Shown here piece by piece: positions 9,389 through 17,505 of a stretch of DNA of 64,000 nt. Origin of the DNA: Geobacillus subterraneus (GTDB lineage: Bacteria; Bacillota; Bacilli; Bacillales; Anoxybacillaceae); NCBI RefSeq assembly GCF_001618685.1, contig NZ_CP014342.1:1364001-1428000 (forward strand), read 5' to 3'. The first letter of the stretch is position 1, and every line of letters starts with the position of its first letter. The notes beneath the pieces are model-generated. The model was not told the DNA's origin, did not search any database, and saw only the letters and a program-made list of their open reading frames with translations. The position numbers were made by a program, and so were the translations under genes.

Positions 9389-9407
9389 TTAATGATCTCA
9401 TCATTAA
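9389..9407 (-). promoter_or_regulatory. palindromic operator of yceI
   Basis: TTAATGAT-CTC-ATCATTAA is a perfect 8-base inverted repeat with a 3-base centre. It lies just downstream of the -10 hexamer and covers the expected transcription start, a repressor position. A MarR/HxlR-like regulator is a reasonable guess, but none is encoded here. Confidence 0.6.
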
Positions 9408-9435
9408 TCATAGCAAATATATATCTTGAATTCAA
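9407..9435 (-). promoter_or_regulatory. sigma-A promoter of yceI
   Basis: Read on the - strand, -35 is TTGAAT (9435-9430), the spacer is 17 bases and -10 is TATGAT (9412-9407). The -35 lies inside a second small palindrome, TTGAATTCAA (9426-9435). Confidence 0.65.
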
Positions 9436-9528
9436 ACATTTTTTATTCAAGTTTTTTTATGATGTAGAGTCCAAAGGGATATCCGTGATAAGATGGGGAT
9501 AGCAACGGTGGCCGGAAAGGATGGGACC

Positions 9529-10389
9529 ATGATGAGTGAAATAGGGATCTTAACGAAAATCGAACAGCAGCTTGAGCAATTGTCACCGGCGGAACAAAAA
9601 GTGGCTGCCTATCTTCTTCGCCATGCGGAGCTGATTCCAACGATGACCACCAAAGAACTGGCGCGGGCGGCTGATACAAGCGAGGCGAGTGTCATTCGCT
9701 TTTGCAAGGCGATCGGCATCGGCAGTTTTCCAGGATTGAAGCTGGCACTTGTCCGCGAGTTGGCGATGGCGGATATGAACATTAACGATTTTTCCATCAT
9801 TGACAAACCGAATGCGCCGTATGAGCTGTTTATGAAAGTGACCTATGTGAATAAGGCGGCCATTGAGGCGACGACGACAACACTCGATAAGCGCGAGTTA
9901 GAAAAAGCCGCTGAGGCGATGATGAAAGCCGAGAAGGTGGTTTTTTACGGAGTAGGCGGCTCCGCGGCCGCAGCGGTGGACGCTAGTTATAAGTTTACGA
10001 AGCTTGGCTACATGGCGGTAACATCGCCTGATTTTCATACGATGCTGCCACTGGTGGCCCATTTGAAAGAAGGAGATGTGTTCGTCGCCATATCGACGTC
10101 AGGGCGGACGAAAGATGTCCTGGAGATCGCCCGGTTTGCAAAAAAGCAGCAGGCGACGGTCATTGCCATTACAAAGCTTGATCCTTCATCACCGTTATAT
10201 AAGGAAGCGGATATTCGACTTGCGCTGCCGGATGTTGAGCAAGACCATCGCATTGGCAGTATGGCATCGAGAATGGTGCAGCTCAACGTGATCGATGCCT
10301 TGTATTTGATTACGTTCCATCGGGTGGGAAGCCGGGTCATTGAACGATTTCATCAAACAAGAGAAGAAGTGGTGCGGTTGCGGAGGTAA
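9529..10389 (+). CDS. murR: MurR/RpiR-family regulator of MurNAc catabolism
   Basis: An N-terminal RpiR-type helix-turn-helix (TTKELARAADTSEASVIRFCKAIG) is followed by a SIS sugar-phosphate isomerase domain (FYGVGGSAAAA, VFVAISTSGRTKDV). The ATG at 9529 has GGAAAGG eight bases upstream and gives 286 residues. In this family the SIS domain binds a phosphosugar. Since murQ, murP and mupG follow, the effector is most likely MurNAc-6-phosphate. The probable operator is the inverted repeat at 10457-10489. The gene ends in its own terminator, so it is transcribed separately from murQ. Confidence 0.85.
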   Translation: MMSEIGILTKIEQQLEQLSPAEQKVAAYLLRHAELIPTMTTKELARAADTSEASVIRFCKAIGIGSFPGLKLALVRELAMADMNINDFSIIDKPNAPYELFMKVTYVNKAAIEATTTTLDKRELEKAAEAMMKAEKVVFYGVGGSAAAAVDASYKFTKLGYMAVTSPDFHTMLPLVAHLKEGDVFVAISTSGRTKDVLEIARFAKKQQATVIAITKLDPSSPLYKEADIRLALPDVEQDHRIGSMASRMVQLNVIDALYLITFHRVGSRVIERFHQTREEVVRLRR

Positions 10390-10390
10390 A

Positions 10391-10417
10391 GCGGGCCTGA
10401 GACGGGCCCGCTTTTTT
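10391..10417 (+). terminator. rho-independent terminator of murR
   Basis: GCGGGCC (10391-10397) pairs with GGCCCGC (10405-10411), followed by six T. It separates murR from the murQ operon. Confidence 0.85.
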
Positions 10418-10447
10418 GTGGGAATGTTTCAAACAAAAAAGAATAGA

Positions 10448-10489
10448 TTGATATTTTATTTCATAAATTTATAATATAATTATGAAATA
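10448..10489 (+). promoter_or_regulatory. murQ promoter with flanking operator half-sites
   Basis: -35 TTGATA (10448-10453), a 16-base spacer and -10 TATAAT (10470-10475). TATTTCATAA (10457-10466) and TTATGAAATA (10480-10489) are perfect inverted repeats that bracket the -10. This layout predicts repression by the adjacent MurR. Confidence 0.7.
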
Positions 10490-10522
10490 TAATTTCTTAA
10501 AACGTGCAAAGAGGTGACAAAA

Positions 10523-11410
10523 TTGCTTGAACATCTCGCGACAGAACAACGAAACGAAAAAACGAAACATTTGGATGAAATGACGACAAAAGAAATTTTG
10601 CACGTCATGAACGAGGAAGATCAGGCAGCAGTTGCCGCAGTAGCTGAGCAACTTGATTGTATTGAAAAAGTCGTCCATCTTGTCATCGCCGCATTTCGGC
10701 GCGGGGGACGGTTGATTTACGTCGGGGCGGGGACGAGCGGCCGGCTCGGATTGCTTGATGCGGTCGAATGCCCGCCGACATTTGGGACTGAACCGTCCAT
10801 GGTGCAGGCGGTCCTTGCCGGAGGACCGGAAGCGATTGCGAAGGCGGTGGAAGGAGCGGAAGATGATGAAGAGGCTGCTGTTCGCGATTTACAGGCAGTC
10901 GGCTTGACGGAAAACGATGTTGTCATCGGCATTGCAGCAAGTGGCCGAACGCCATATGTGGTCAGCGCCCTTCGTTATGCCAAACAAATCGGGGCATCGA
11001 CCGGAAGCATCGCCTGCAATAAAGGAGCCGCCATCAGTCAGTATGCCGATGCGGCGGTGGAAATCGAAACAGGGCCGGAAGTGTTGGCTGGTTCAACGAG
11101 GTTAAAAGCTGGGACAGCGCAAAAAATGGTGCTCAACATGATTTCTACGGCAGCGATGGTCGGTATTGGCAAAGTGTATGGGAACTGGATGGTCGATGTA
11201 CAGGCGACAAATGAAAAGTTAAAAGAGCGGGCAAAGCGCATTTTAATAGAGGCGACAGGAGTCAGCGCCGAAGAGGCGTCCCACTATTATGAACAGGCCA
11301 AAGGGGAGGTGAAAACGGCGATCGTGATGATTTTGCGCCAATGCGGTTATGAAGAGGCAAAAAAACGACTGCAACAAGCAAAGGGGTTTGTGCGTAAAGC
11401 GCTTGAATAA
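10523..11410 (+). CDS. murQ: N-acetylmuramic acid 6-phosphate etherase
   Basis: MurQ cleaves the D-lactyl ether of MurNAc-6-phosphate, giving GlcNAc-6-phosphate and lactate in the cytoplasm. The sequence shows the family start LATEQRNEKTKHLDEM, the SIS-domain signature YVGAGTSGRLGLLDAVECPPTFG and VIGIAASGRTPYV. The TTG at 10523 sits five bases after GAGGTGA and gives 295 residues; a GTG at 10514 lies inside the ribosome site. It is first in an operon with the importer (murP) and the muramidase (mupG). Confidence 0.92.
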   Translation: MLEHLATEQRNEKTKHLDEMTTKEILHVMNEEDQAAVAAVAEQLDCIEKVVHLVIAAFRRGGRLIYVGAGTSGRLGLLDAVECPPTFGTEPSMVQAVLAGGPEAIAKAVEGAEDDEEAAVRDLQAVGLTENDVVIGIAASGRTPYVVSALRYAKQIGASTGSIACNKGAAISQYADAAVEIETGPEVLAGSTRLKAGTAQKMVLNMISTAAMVGIGKVYGNWMVDVQATNEKLKERAKRILIEATGVSAEEASHYYEQAKGEVKTAIVMILRQCGYEEAKKRLQQAKGFVRKALE

Positions 11411-11434
11411 CGAAATAAGGGGGAGAGAACGATC

Positions 11435-12799
11435 ATGACTCGAGAACAACAAATCGCCATATCGATACTTCAGTACGTTGGGGGAAAAGAAAACATCATC
11501 CGCATTGCCCATTGCATAACGCGGGTGCGCGTGTCACTGCGCGAGCCGGGCAAAGCGAACATGGACGCCTTAAAACAGATCGAAGGGGTCATGGGAGTCA
11601 TAGAGGATGAGACTTTGCAAATTGTCGTTGGCCCTGGTGTTGTCAATAAAGTGGCGGCTGCGCTATGCGAACTTACCGGTCTAGAACTTGGGGAAGTGAT
11701 CGAAAATGAGGCTGAGGATATTGCGGAGCGGACAAAAGCAAGGGTGAAAGCGCGTCAGCAAACGCCGCTAAAGCGGTTGCTTCGCAAAATCGGCAGCATC
11801 TTCATCCCGCTCATTCCCGGGTTGGTGGCGTCAGGGATTATTAACGGAATCGCCAACTTTGCGAAAAACGCCGGCGTTGATCCGCAGACGACGTGGCTGC
11901 AGCTGTTGTTGTTGATAGGCGGGGGGATTTTTGCCTCACTTGGCGTGTTAGTCGGATATAATACAGCGAAAGAGTTTGGCGGCACTCCTGTATTAGGGGC
12001 GATTGCCGGTATTCTCGTCTTCAACCCGGCATTGGCTGATATAAAGCTATTTGGGGAAGCGCTTACACCTGGGAGGGGAGGCCTGTTTGCGGTCTTGCTT
12101 GCCGCTTGGCTCATGGCGGCGGTCGAAAAACGGGTGCGTTCGTTTGTGCCGAATGCGGTCGACATTATTGTCACGCCGCTTATCACCGTGTTAATCGTCT
12201 GTCTGTTTACCTTGATCGCCGTGCAGCCGCTTGCCGGTTGGTTGTCGTTCGCGATTACAAGCGGGCTGAAAGCGGTGCTTGACATCGGCGGAGTAGTCGC
12301 GGGTGCTGTGTTGGCCGGAACGTTTTTGCCGCTCGTGATGGTCGGACTGCATCACGGATTAACCCCGATTCATATGGAGTTGATTCAAAAATTGGGTTCG
12401 ACGCCGCTACTGCCGGTATTGGCGATGGCCGGAGCTGGTCAAGTCGGGGCGGCGATCGCCGTGTATGTCAAAACAAAAAACGAGCGGCTTCGCAACATTA
12501 TCAAAGGGGCGTTGCCGGTTGGATTTTTAGGCATCGGGGAGCCGCTGTTGTACGGGGTGACATTGCCGCTTGGGCGGCCGTTTGTTACCGCGTGTCTTGG
12601 GGCGGCGGTCGGCGGTGCATTTCAAGCGGTGATGAAAACAGCGGCGCTTGGCATTGGCGTATCCGGGCTGTCACTCATCCCGCTTATTTCCGATGGAAAG
12701 TATGTGATTTATTTCATTGGACTCGTCATTTCGTACACGTTTGGCTTCCTATTTACGTATTGGTTCGGGTTTAAAGAAGAAATGGCCGCGCATATTTAG
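11435..12799 (+). CDS. murP: PTS MurNAc transporter, EIIBC
   Basis: An N-terminal glucose-family EIIB domain (phospho-accepting Cys27 in IAHCITRVRVSL) is joined to a membrane EIIC domain starting near residue 110. EIIC has about ten segments and the typical GVLVGYNTAKEFGGTPVLGA and GEPLLYGVTLPLG stretches. No EIIA domain is present, so phosphate must come from a separate EIIA, as for other MurP proteins. It imports and phosphorylates MurNAc, or MurNAc-GlcNAc in organisms with MupG. 454 residues is the expected length. GGGGGAGA precedes the start. Confidence 0.88.
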   Translation: MTREQQIAISILQYVGGKENIIRIAHCITRVRVSLREPGKANMDALKQIEGVMGVIEDETLQIVVGPGVVNKVAAALCELTGLELGEVIENEAEDIAERTKARVKARQQTPLKRLLRKIGSIFIPLIPGLVASGIINGIANFAKNAGVDPQTTWLQLLLLIGGGIFASLGVLVGYNTAKEFGGTPVLGAIAGILVFNPALADIKLFGEALTPGRGGLFAVLLAAWLMAAVEKRVRSFVPNAVDIIVTPLITVLIVCLFTLIAVQPLAGWLSFAITSGLKAVLDIGGVVAGAVLAGTFLPLVMVGLHHGLTPIHMELIQKLGSTPLLPVLAMAGAGQVGAAIAVYVKTKNERLRNIIKGALPVGFLGIGEPLLYGVTLPLGRPFVTACLGAAVGGAFQAVMKTAALGIGVSGLSLIPLISDGKYVIYFIGLVISYTFGFLFTYWFGFKEEMAAHI

Positions 12800-12811
12800 T
12801 GGGGGATGATA

Positions 12812-13876
12812 ATGCTTTCTTTTTCGTTTTATCTTTTTCAGCCGCTCGAGCAAATTGAAGACATCTTTCGGCTTGTAGCGCAGCTTGGGGCGAAACAATT
12901 GTTCACCTCATTGCATCTTTCAAAAGGCCAAGAGCTTAGGGAGCGAAAAAAGCTTGATCATATCGGCCAGTTTGCTTCCCGCTATGGCATCGGGGTCGTG
13001 GCTGATGCCACCCCCGCCGTCATAGCACGTCTGTCAGCTGATGCCGACATTACAACGGTGCTCGGGCGTTGGGGGATTGTCGGGCTGCGGTTGGATGCCG
13101 GTTTTTCTATGAAAGAAGCCGCTTCGTTGTCCAACCAAATGAGTGTCGTGCTGAACGCAAGCACGGTGACAGAACGAGAATGTAAGGAGCTAGCCTCTTA
13201 TCAAGCGGACGAATCCAATGTAGAGGCATGGCATAATTTTTATCCCCGTCCGGAAACAGGGCTGGGAAGGGAGACGATGTTAGCGCAAAATCAATTGTTG
13301 CGTCGGTGTGGCATCGAAACGATCGGTGCGTTTATCCCTGGGGATGCGAAAAAACGAAGTCCTCTTTATGAAGGGCTACCGACATTGGAAGCGCATCGGA
13401 ACGCTGATCCGGTTTATGCTTATATTGAACTTACGGAAACCTATGGCGTGAATAAGGTGTTCGTCGGCGACCTGGCCGTATCGGATGGGGTGCTTAGGCG
13501 CATGGATTGGGTGCGGTCAGGCGTTATCCCCATCCGCTACCGGCCGATTGTTGGAGCGGGTTGGTTGTCTTTGGTCGAAACGGTGCATACGAACCGGCGC
13601 GATGCGGCTCGCGATGTGATTCGTTCCGTTGAATCGCGCTGCTCCATTGCATGGCCGCAGGAAGCGTTGCAGCCTCTCCCCCCGGTGCCGCGTCGGGCAG
13701 GCCGCATCACGATCGATAACGAACGTTATGGCCGGTACGCCGGTGAACTGCAAATGACTTTGGTTGACCTCCCGCCCGATGACAGAGTCAATGTGATCGG
13801 TGAGGTGATCGAGGAAGATATGCCGTTGCTTCGGTACATTCGCGGCGGCCGCCGCTTTTGTCTCATTCGTTGGTAG
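12812..13876 (+). CDS. mupG: 6-phospho-N-acetylmuramidase, MupG/DUF871 family
   Basis: About 354 residues with the DUF871 layout: a TIM-barrel N-terminal part (TSLHLSKGQE, VVADATPAV, LRLDAGFS) and a small C-terminal beta domain. In Bacillus the family member MupG hydrolyses MurNAc-6P-GlcNAc brought in by the PTS. Its position after murQ and murP fits this role. The motif YPRPETGLG is typical of the family. The ATG at 12812 is better spaced from GGGGG than the ATG at 12806. No T-rich terminator follows; a strong hairpin lies at 13956-13982. Confidence 0.85.
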   Translation: MLSFSFYLFQPLEQIEDIFRLVAQLGAKQLFTSLHLSKGQELRERKKLDHIGQFASRYGIGVVADATPAVIARLSADADITTVLGRWGIVGLRLDAGFSMKEAASLSNQMSVVLNASTVTERECKELASYQADESNVEAWHNFYPRPETGLGRETMLAQNQLLRRCGIETIGAFIPGDAKKRSPLYEGLPTLEAHRNADPVYAYIELTETYGVNKVFVGDLAVSDGVLRRMDWVRSGVIPIRYRPIVGAGWLSLVETVHTNRRDAARDVIRSVESRCSIAWPQEALQPLPPVPRRAGRITIDNERYGRYAGELQMTLVDLPPDDRVNVIGEVIEEDMPLLRYIRGGRRFCLIRW

Positions 13877-14008
13877 CAGGAAGACTCCATCGACGGCTGG
13901 CGTGATGAAGATATAGAGAGGTGGCTGCCTGATTCTTTGTCGCGCCTAGGGGCAACGAGGGCAAGCCCATGGCCTGCCCTCGACCTTGAAAAGGCGTATC
14001 ATCACCCT
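13877..14008. other. gap after mupG with a strong hairpin
   Basis: No gene seen. CGAGGGCA (13956-13963) pairs with TGCCCTCG (13975-13982) without a T-run on either strand. It could end transcripts from both sides inefficiently or protect the 3' end. Confidence 0.45.
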
Positions 14009-14239
14009 CTAGATTCGTTTCAGTTCGAGAAAAAAAGCCATTAAAAACTTCCGCACATTCATCCGGCATTCCGTCTCGTTCTGGCCTCGCTCGAGTTCTT
14101 TCATGCGCCGGCGGATGTCCGCAAAATCAAACAGTCTTGGCGCGAAATGCTCAAACGTCGGATTGGTGTAATCGGTGAGGCCGAGGGAGGCGAGATGGGT
14201 GAACGCCTGCAAGACAAGCCGACGGATGCGCTGTTCCAT
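14009..14239 (-). CDS. hypothetical protein, possibly 5'-frameshifted
   Basis: A 76-residue frame that looks coding (amphipathic helices such as RRLVLQAFTHLASLGL and FADIRRRMKELERGQNETECRMNVRKFL) but has no clear ribosome site before its ATG at 14239. In the next frame upstream, 14240-14334 reads VEDRAASVGRLRKQAKKRE, also coding in character. The two may be parts of one protein of about 105 residues split by a frameshift near 14240. No family is recognised. It is divergent from the aldo/keto reductase gene. Confidence 0.4.
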   Translation of the reverse strand: MEQRIRRLVLQAFTHLASLGLTDYTNPTFEHFAPRLFDFADIRRRMKELERGQNETECRMNVRKFLMAFFLELKRI

Positions 14240-14407
14240 CGCTCGCGCTTCTTTGCTTGTTTCCGCAGACGGCCGACGGATGCGGCGCGGTCTTCCACTG
14301 ATCGTTGTGAATAGTCAGGCAAATTCCTTTGCAAAGAAACAGCTGAGGATTATAATGAGAGAGTAATCTATTTGGCATTAATTGCATTAAAGGGGAGGGG
14401 AAGGAAA

Positions 14408-15355
14408 ATGAAGTACCGAAAACTCGGCCGCACCGGGCTTAAGGTGAGCGAAATCAGTTTAGGTAGCTGGCTTACATACGGCAATTCCGTAGAAAAAGAA
14501 ACCGCCATCCGCGTCATTGACAAAGCGTATGAGTTGGGCATCAACTCGTTTGACACGGCGAACGTGTATGCGCGCGGGGAAGCGGAAAACATCGTCGGCG
14601 AGGCGCTCCGCAAATATCCGCGCGAGTCGTACGTCATCGCGACGAAAGTGTTTTGGCCGATGGGCGACGGCCCGAACGACCGCGGCTTGTCCCGCAAACA
14701 TGTGTTTGAGCAGCTCCATGCGAGCTTAAAACGGCTGCAGCTCGATTATGTCGATATTTACTACTGCCACCGTTATGACAAAGAGACGCCGGTCGATGAA
14801 ACGCTGCGCACGATCGACGACCTCGTCCGCCAAGGGAAAGTGCTCTATGTCGGCGTCAGCGAATGGACAGCCCAGCAAATTCAAGAAGCGCTCGGCGTAG
14901 CCGATCACTATTTGCTCGACCGAATCGTCGTCAATCAGCCGCAATACAACATGTTTCACCGATACATCGAAAAAGAAGTCATTCCGGTGTGCGAACAAAA
15001 CGGCATCAGCCAAATCGTCTTCTCGCCGCTCGCCCAGGGGGTGCTGACCGGCAAATACAAACGAGGGCAAGCGTTGCCGGCTGACAGCCGCGCCGCCGAT
15101 CCGAAAGCGAACACGTTCATCCAAGGATTGCTCAATGACGAAGTGTTCATGAAGGTGGAACAGCTCGAAAAAGTCGCTGCTGAACTTGGCATTACATTAT
15201 CGCAGCTTGCGCTCGCTTGGGTATTGCGCCAGCCGAACGTTGCCAGCGCCTTAATCGGCGCCAGCCGTCCGGAACAAGTGGAAGAAAACGTCAAGGCGGT
15301 CGATGTTGTGTTAAGCGAAGAGGTGCTGGAGAAAATCGAGGAGATTTTAGCGTAA
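14408..15355 (+). CDS. aldo/keto reductase
   Basis: 315 residues of the aldo/keto reductase superfamily, close in layout to potassium-channel-beta-like/YajO-type members. The catalytic tetrad is visible as Asp49 and Tyr54 (FDTANVY), Lys80 (ATKVFW) and His121 (YYCHRYD). The NADPH-binding C-terminal part includes FSPLAQGVLTGKY and GASRPEQVEEN. The ATG at 14408 follows AGGGGAGGGGAAGGA. It is monocistronic with its own terminator. The substrate is unknown; general carbonyl detoxification is likely. Confidence 0.9.
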   Translation: MKYRKLGRTGLKVSEISLGSWLTYGNSVEKETAIRVIDKAYELGINSFDTANVYARGEAENIVGEALRKYPRESYVIATKVFWPMGDGPNDRGLSRKHVFEQLHASLKRLQLDYVDIYYCHRYDKETPVDETLRTIDDLVRQGKVLYVGVSEWTAQQIQEALGVADHYLLDRIVVNQPQYNMFHRYIEKEVIPVCEQNGISQIVFSPLAQGVLTGKYKRGQALPADSRAADPKANTFIQGLLNDEVFMKVEQLEKVAAELGITLSQLALAWVLRQPNVASALIGASRPEQVEENVKAVDVVLSEEVLEKIEEILA

Positions 15356-15363
15356 CGGGAATG

Positions 15364-15400
15364 CGGAGACAGGCCAGTGAGGCGCCTGTCTCCGTTTTTT
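15364..15400 (+). terminator. terminator of the aldo/keto reductase gene
   Basis: An 11-base-pair stem, CGGAGACAGGC (15364-15374) with GCCTGTCTCCG (15384-15394), followed by six T. Confidence 0.9.
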
Positions 15401-15535
15401 GATGAATGGAACGCATTCGCGCCCCCAGTTGTCGGCCGACCGTTTTTTCTCCATGATTTTCAAGACAAAAACAGAAGGATTTTTTGATGCCGGCGGCGAA
15501 CGGTACGTGAAAAAGAACAGTGAAGGGGGATTACA

Positions 15536-17251
15536 ATGACGGTTGGTCATGGCGCATCAGCGACCCTTGGCCGCCATCAAACGTTGCAGGAGGCGGTTCA
15601 GTTGCTAGCGGCACACGGGATAGACGCCGTTGATGTCGTCGATGAATACGGGCGCACGGTCGGGCGATGTACGTGGCGGATGGTGCTGCGGGCGGTGGCG
15701 GATGGAATGGATCGCGCGATGACAGTAGAAGATGTATTGGCGGTATTTTCATTAGAGGGTGAAACAGAGAAGAGAAACGCCCACTCGGAAACGCCCGATG
15801 CAGAAGATGATTCGGGCGCGGCAGCTGAGCTTGAACGATTAAGGGGCGAGCTGGAGGAAACGCACCGTCTGGCTGAAACGATGAAAACGGTGCTGGATGC
15901 GGCGTATGAAGGGGTCGTCGTCGTCGATGGGAACGGGGTCATTCGGGAAATCAACCGGGCGTACTGCCAGTTTCTCGGCATCCGGCGAGAGGATGCGATC
16001 GGAAAACATGTGACGGAAGTGATCGAAAATACCCGTTTGCACATTTGCGTGCAATCCGGTATTCCGGAGCGTGGATATATTCAAAAAATTTACGGCCAGC
16101 CGATGGTTGTGCACCGCATCCCGATTTGGCGTGACGGCGAAGTCATCGGAGCGATTGGGATGCTCATTTTCCAAGGGGTATCGGAAGTGTACGAAATTTT
16201 CCGGCGCCTGCAAGAGCTGTCACGCGAGGCAAGCCGGAAGGAGAAAAACGGGGCGGCAGCGCCAAAACAAGAGGCGGCCACCTCCGCCGCCGTAGGGGTG
16301 GAGCGCATCATTGGCCGCCATCCGACGATTGCGGCGGTGAAACAAATGATCCGCCGGGCGGCGCGCGTGCCGTCGACCGTATTGATCACCGGCGAAAGCG
16401 GAACGGGGAAGGAAGTGGCGGCGCGGGCGATTCATGAGGCGGGCCCGCATGCGGACGGACCGTTTGTCAGCGTGAACTGCGCCGCCATCCCGGAGGCGCT
16501 TTTGGAAGCGGAGCTGTTCGGCTATGAGGATGGGGCGTTCACCGGAGCGAAAAAGGGAGGCAAGCCCGGCAAGTTTCAGCTTGCCCACCGAGGGACGCTG
16601 TTTTTAGACGAAATCGGTGATATGCCGCTCGCGATGCAAGCGAAGATTTTGCGCGTGCTTGAGGAAAAGAAAGTAGAGAAAGTCGGCGGACTGTCCGAAA
16701 CGGAGGTGGATGTGCGCATCATTGCCGCGACGAACAAACCGCTCGAGGAGATGGTGCGGGGCGGAACGTTCCGGGAAGATTTGTTTTACCGCCTGAACAT
16801 TATCCGCATCCATCTCCCGCCGCTGCGTGAACGGAAAACGGATATTCCCGCCTTGCTTGCCTACCATATGGAGCGTCTTTGCCGGCAGTTCGGCGTCACG
16901 ACGAAATCGTTTGCGAAAGAGGCGATGGAGGTGTTGATCAGCTATTCATGGCCGGGAAACATTCGCGAGCTGGTCAATGTCGTCGAGTGGCTCATTAGTA
17001 TGGTGGAAGGGGAGAACATTGAGCGCGAACATTTGCCTGCCTATTTGTCTGCCATTCAGCCGATGGCGGCATCTATGCAATATGGCGGTGTGAACATCGC
17101 CGACCGGTGGAAAGAAATGGTCTACCAATCCGAACGCGAACGCATCGCTGCCGCCCTTGTCGCGGCGAACGGCAATAAGGCGGAAGCAGCGAGGAGACTC
17201 GGCATTCACCGATCTACATTATATGAGAAATTAAAAAAGTATGGATTTTGA
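15536..17251 (+). CDS. sigma-54-dependent transcriptional activator (PAS, AAA+, Fis-type HTH)
   Basis: 571 residues. The N-terminus (about 5-75) resembles a CBS-like sensor, a PAS domain follows at about 115-220, then the sigma-54 AAA+ domain. The latter has Walker A GESGTGKE, the sigma-54 contact loop GAFTGA, Walker B LFLDEIGD and the arginine-finger region. A Fis-type helix-turn-helix ends the protein (NKAEAARRLGIHRSTLYEKLKKYGF). AAGGGGG precedes the start. It lies directly before a sigma-54 promoter and five phased repeats, so it is the likely activator of the next three genes. The effector of the PAS/CBS part is unknown. Confidence 0.93.
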   Translation: MTVGHGASATLGRHQTLQEAVQLLAAHGIDAVDVVDEYGRTVGRCTWRMVLRAVADGMDRAMTVEDVLAVFSLEGETEKRNAHSETPDAEDDSGAAAELERLRGELEETHRLAETMKTVLDAAYEGVVVVDGNGVIREINRAYCQFLGIRREDAIGKHVTEVIENTRLHICVQSGIPERGYIQKIYGQPMVVHRIPIWRDGEVIGAIGMLIFQGVSEVYEIFRRLQELSREASRKEKNGAAAPKQEAATSAAVGVERIIGRHPTIAAVKQMIRRAARVPSTVLITGESGTGKEVAARAIHEAGPHADGPFVSVNCAAIPEALLEAELFGYEDGAFTGAKKGGKPGKFQLAHRGTLFLDEIGDMPLAMQAKILRVLEEKKVEKVGGLSETEVDVRIIAATNKPLEEMVRGGTFREDLFYRLNIIRIHLPPLRERKTDIPALLAYHMERLCRQFGVTTKSFAKEAMEVLISYSWPGNIRELVNVVEWLISMVEGENIEREHLPAYLSAIQPMAASMQYGGVNIADRWKEMVYQSERERIAAALVAANGNKAEAARRLGIHRSTLYEKLKKYGF

Positions 17252-17293
17252 ACGCTCCCCGCTGAGAAGGAGGGCTTCTCGTCCGTGATGATC

Positions 17294-17326
17294 AACAACG
17301 GCAGACTGACCGTTGTTTCTTTTTTG
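17294..17326 (+). terminator. terminator of the sigma-54 activator gene
   Basis: AACAACGG (17294-17301) pairs with CCGTTGTT (17310-17317), followed by a T-rich run. Confidence 0.85.
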
Positions 17327-17340
17327 TTGAGGGGAAAAGG

Positions 17341-17390
17341 ATGTCGGGAGAATGTCGGATAATGTAGGGGATGTGTAGGTGAAGTGTAGG
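17341..17390 (+). promoter_or_regulatory. five helically phased direct repeats, putative upstream activator sites
   Basis: The 7-mer RTGTMGG occurs at 17341, 17352, 17362, 17373 and 17384 (ATGTCGG twice, ATGTAGG once, GTGTAGG twice). The spacing is 10-11 bases, one helical turn. The block ends about 50 bases before the -24 element. It is well placed to load the adjacent activator as a hexamer. Confidence 0.65.
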
Positions 17391-17442
17391 GGGCATTCCG
17401 TTAAAGAGATGGAAAATTCGTAATTGTAACGCTTTTCTGGTT

Positions 17443-17458
17443 TGGCACAAAGTTTGCA
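17443..17458 (+). promoter_or_regulatory. sigma-54 (-24/-12) promoter
   Basis: TGGCAC (17443-17448), five bases, then TTGCA (17454-17458). The invariant GG and GC are exactly 10 bases apart, matching the sigma-54 consensus TGGCACG-N4-TTGCW. It drives the dehydrogenase-permease-dehydrogenase operon that follows. Confidence 0.88.
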
Positions 17459-17505
17459 TATAGAAGATATTGAAAACGGTATCAAATGAAAAGGGAGGCG
17501 GAATG

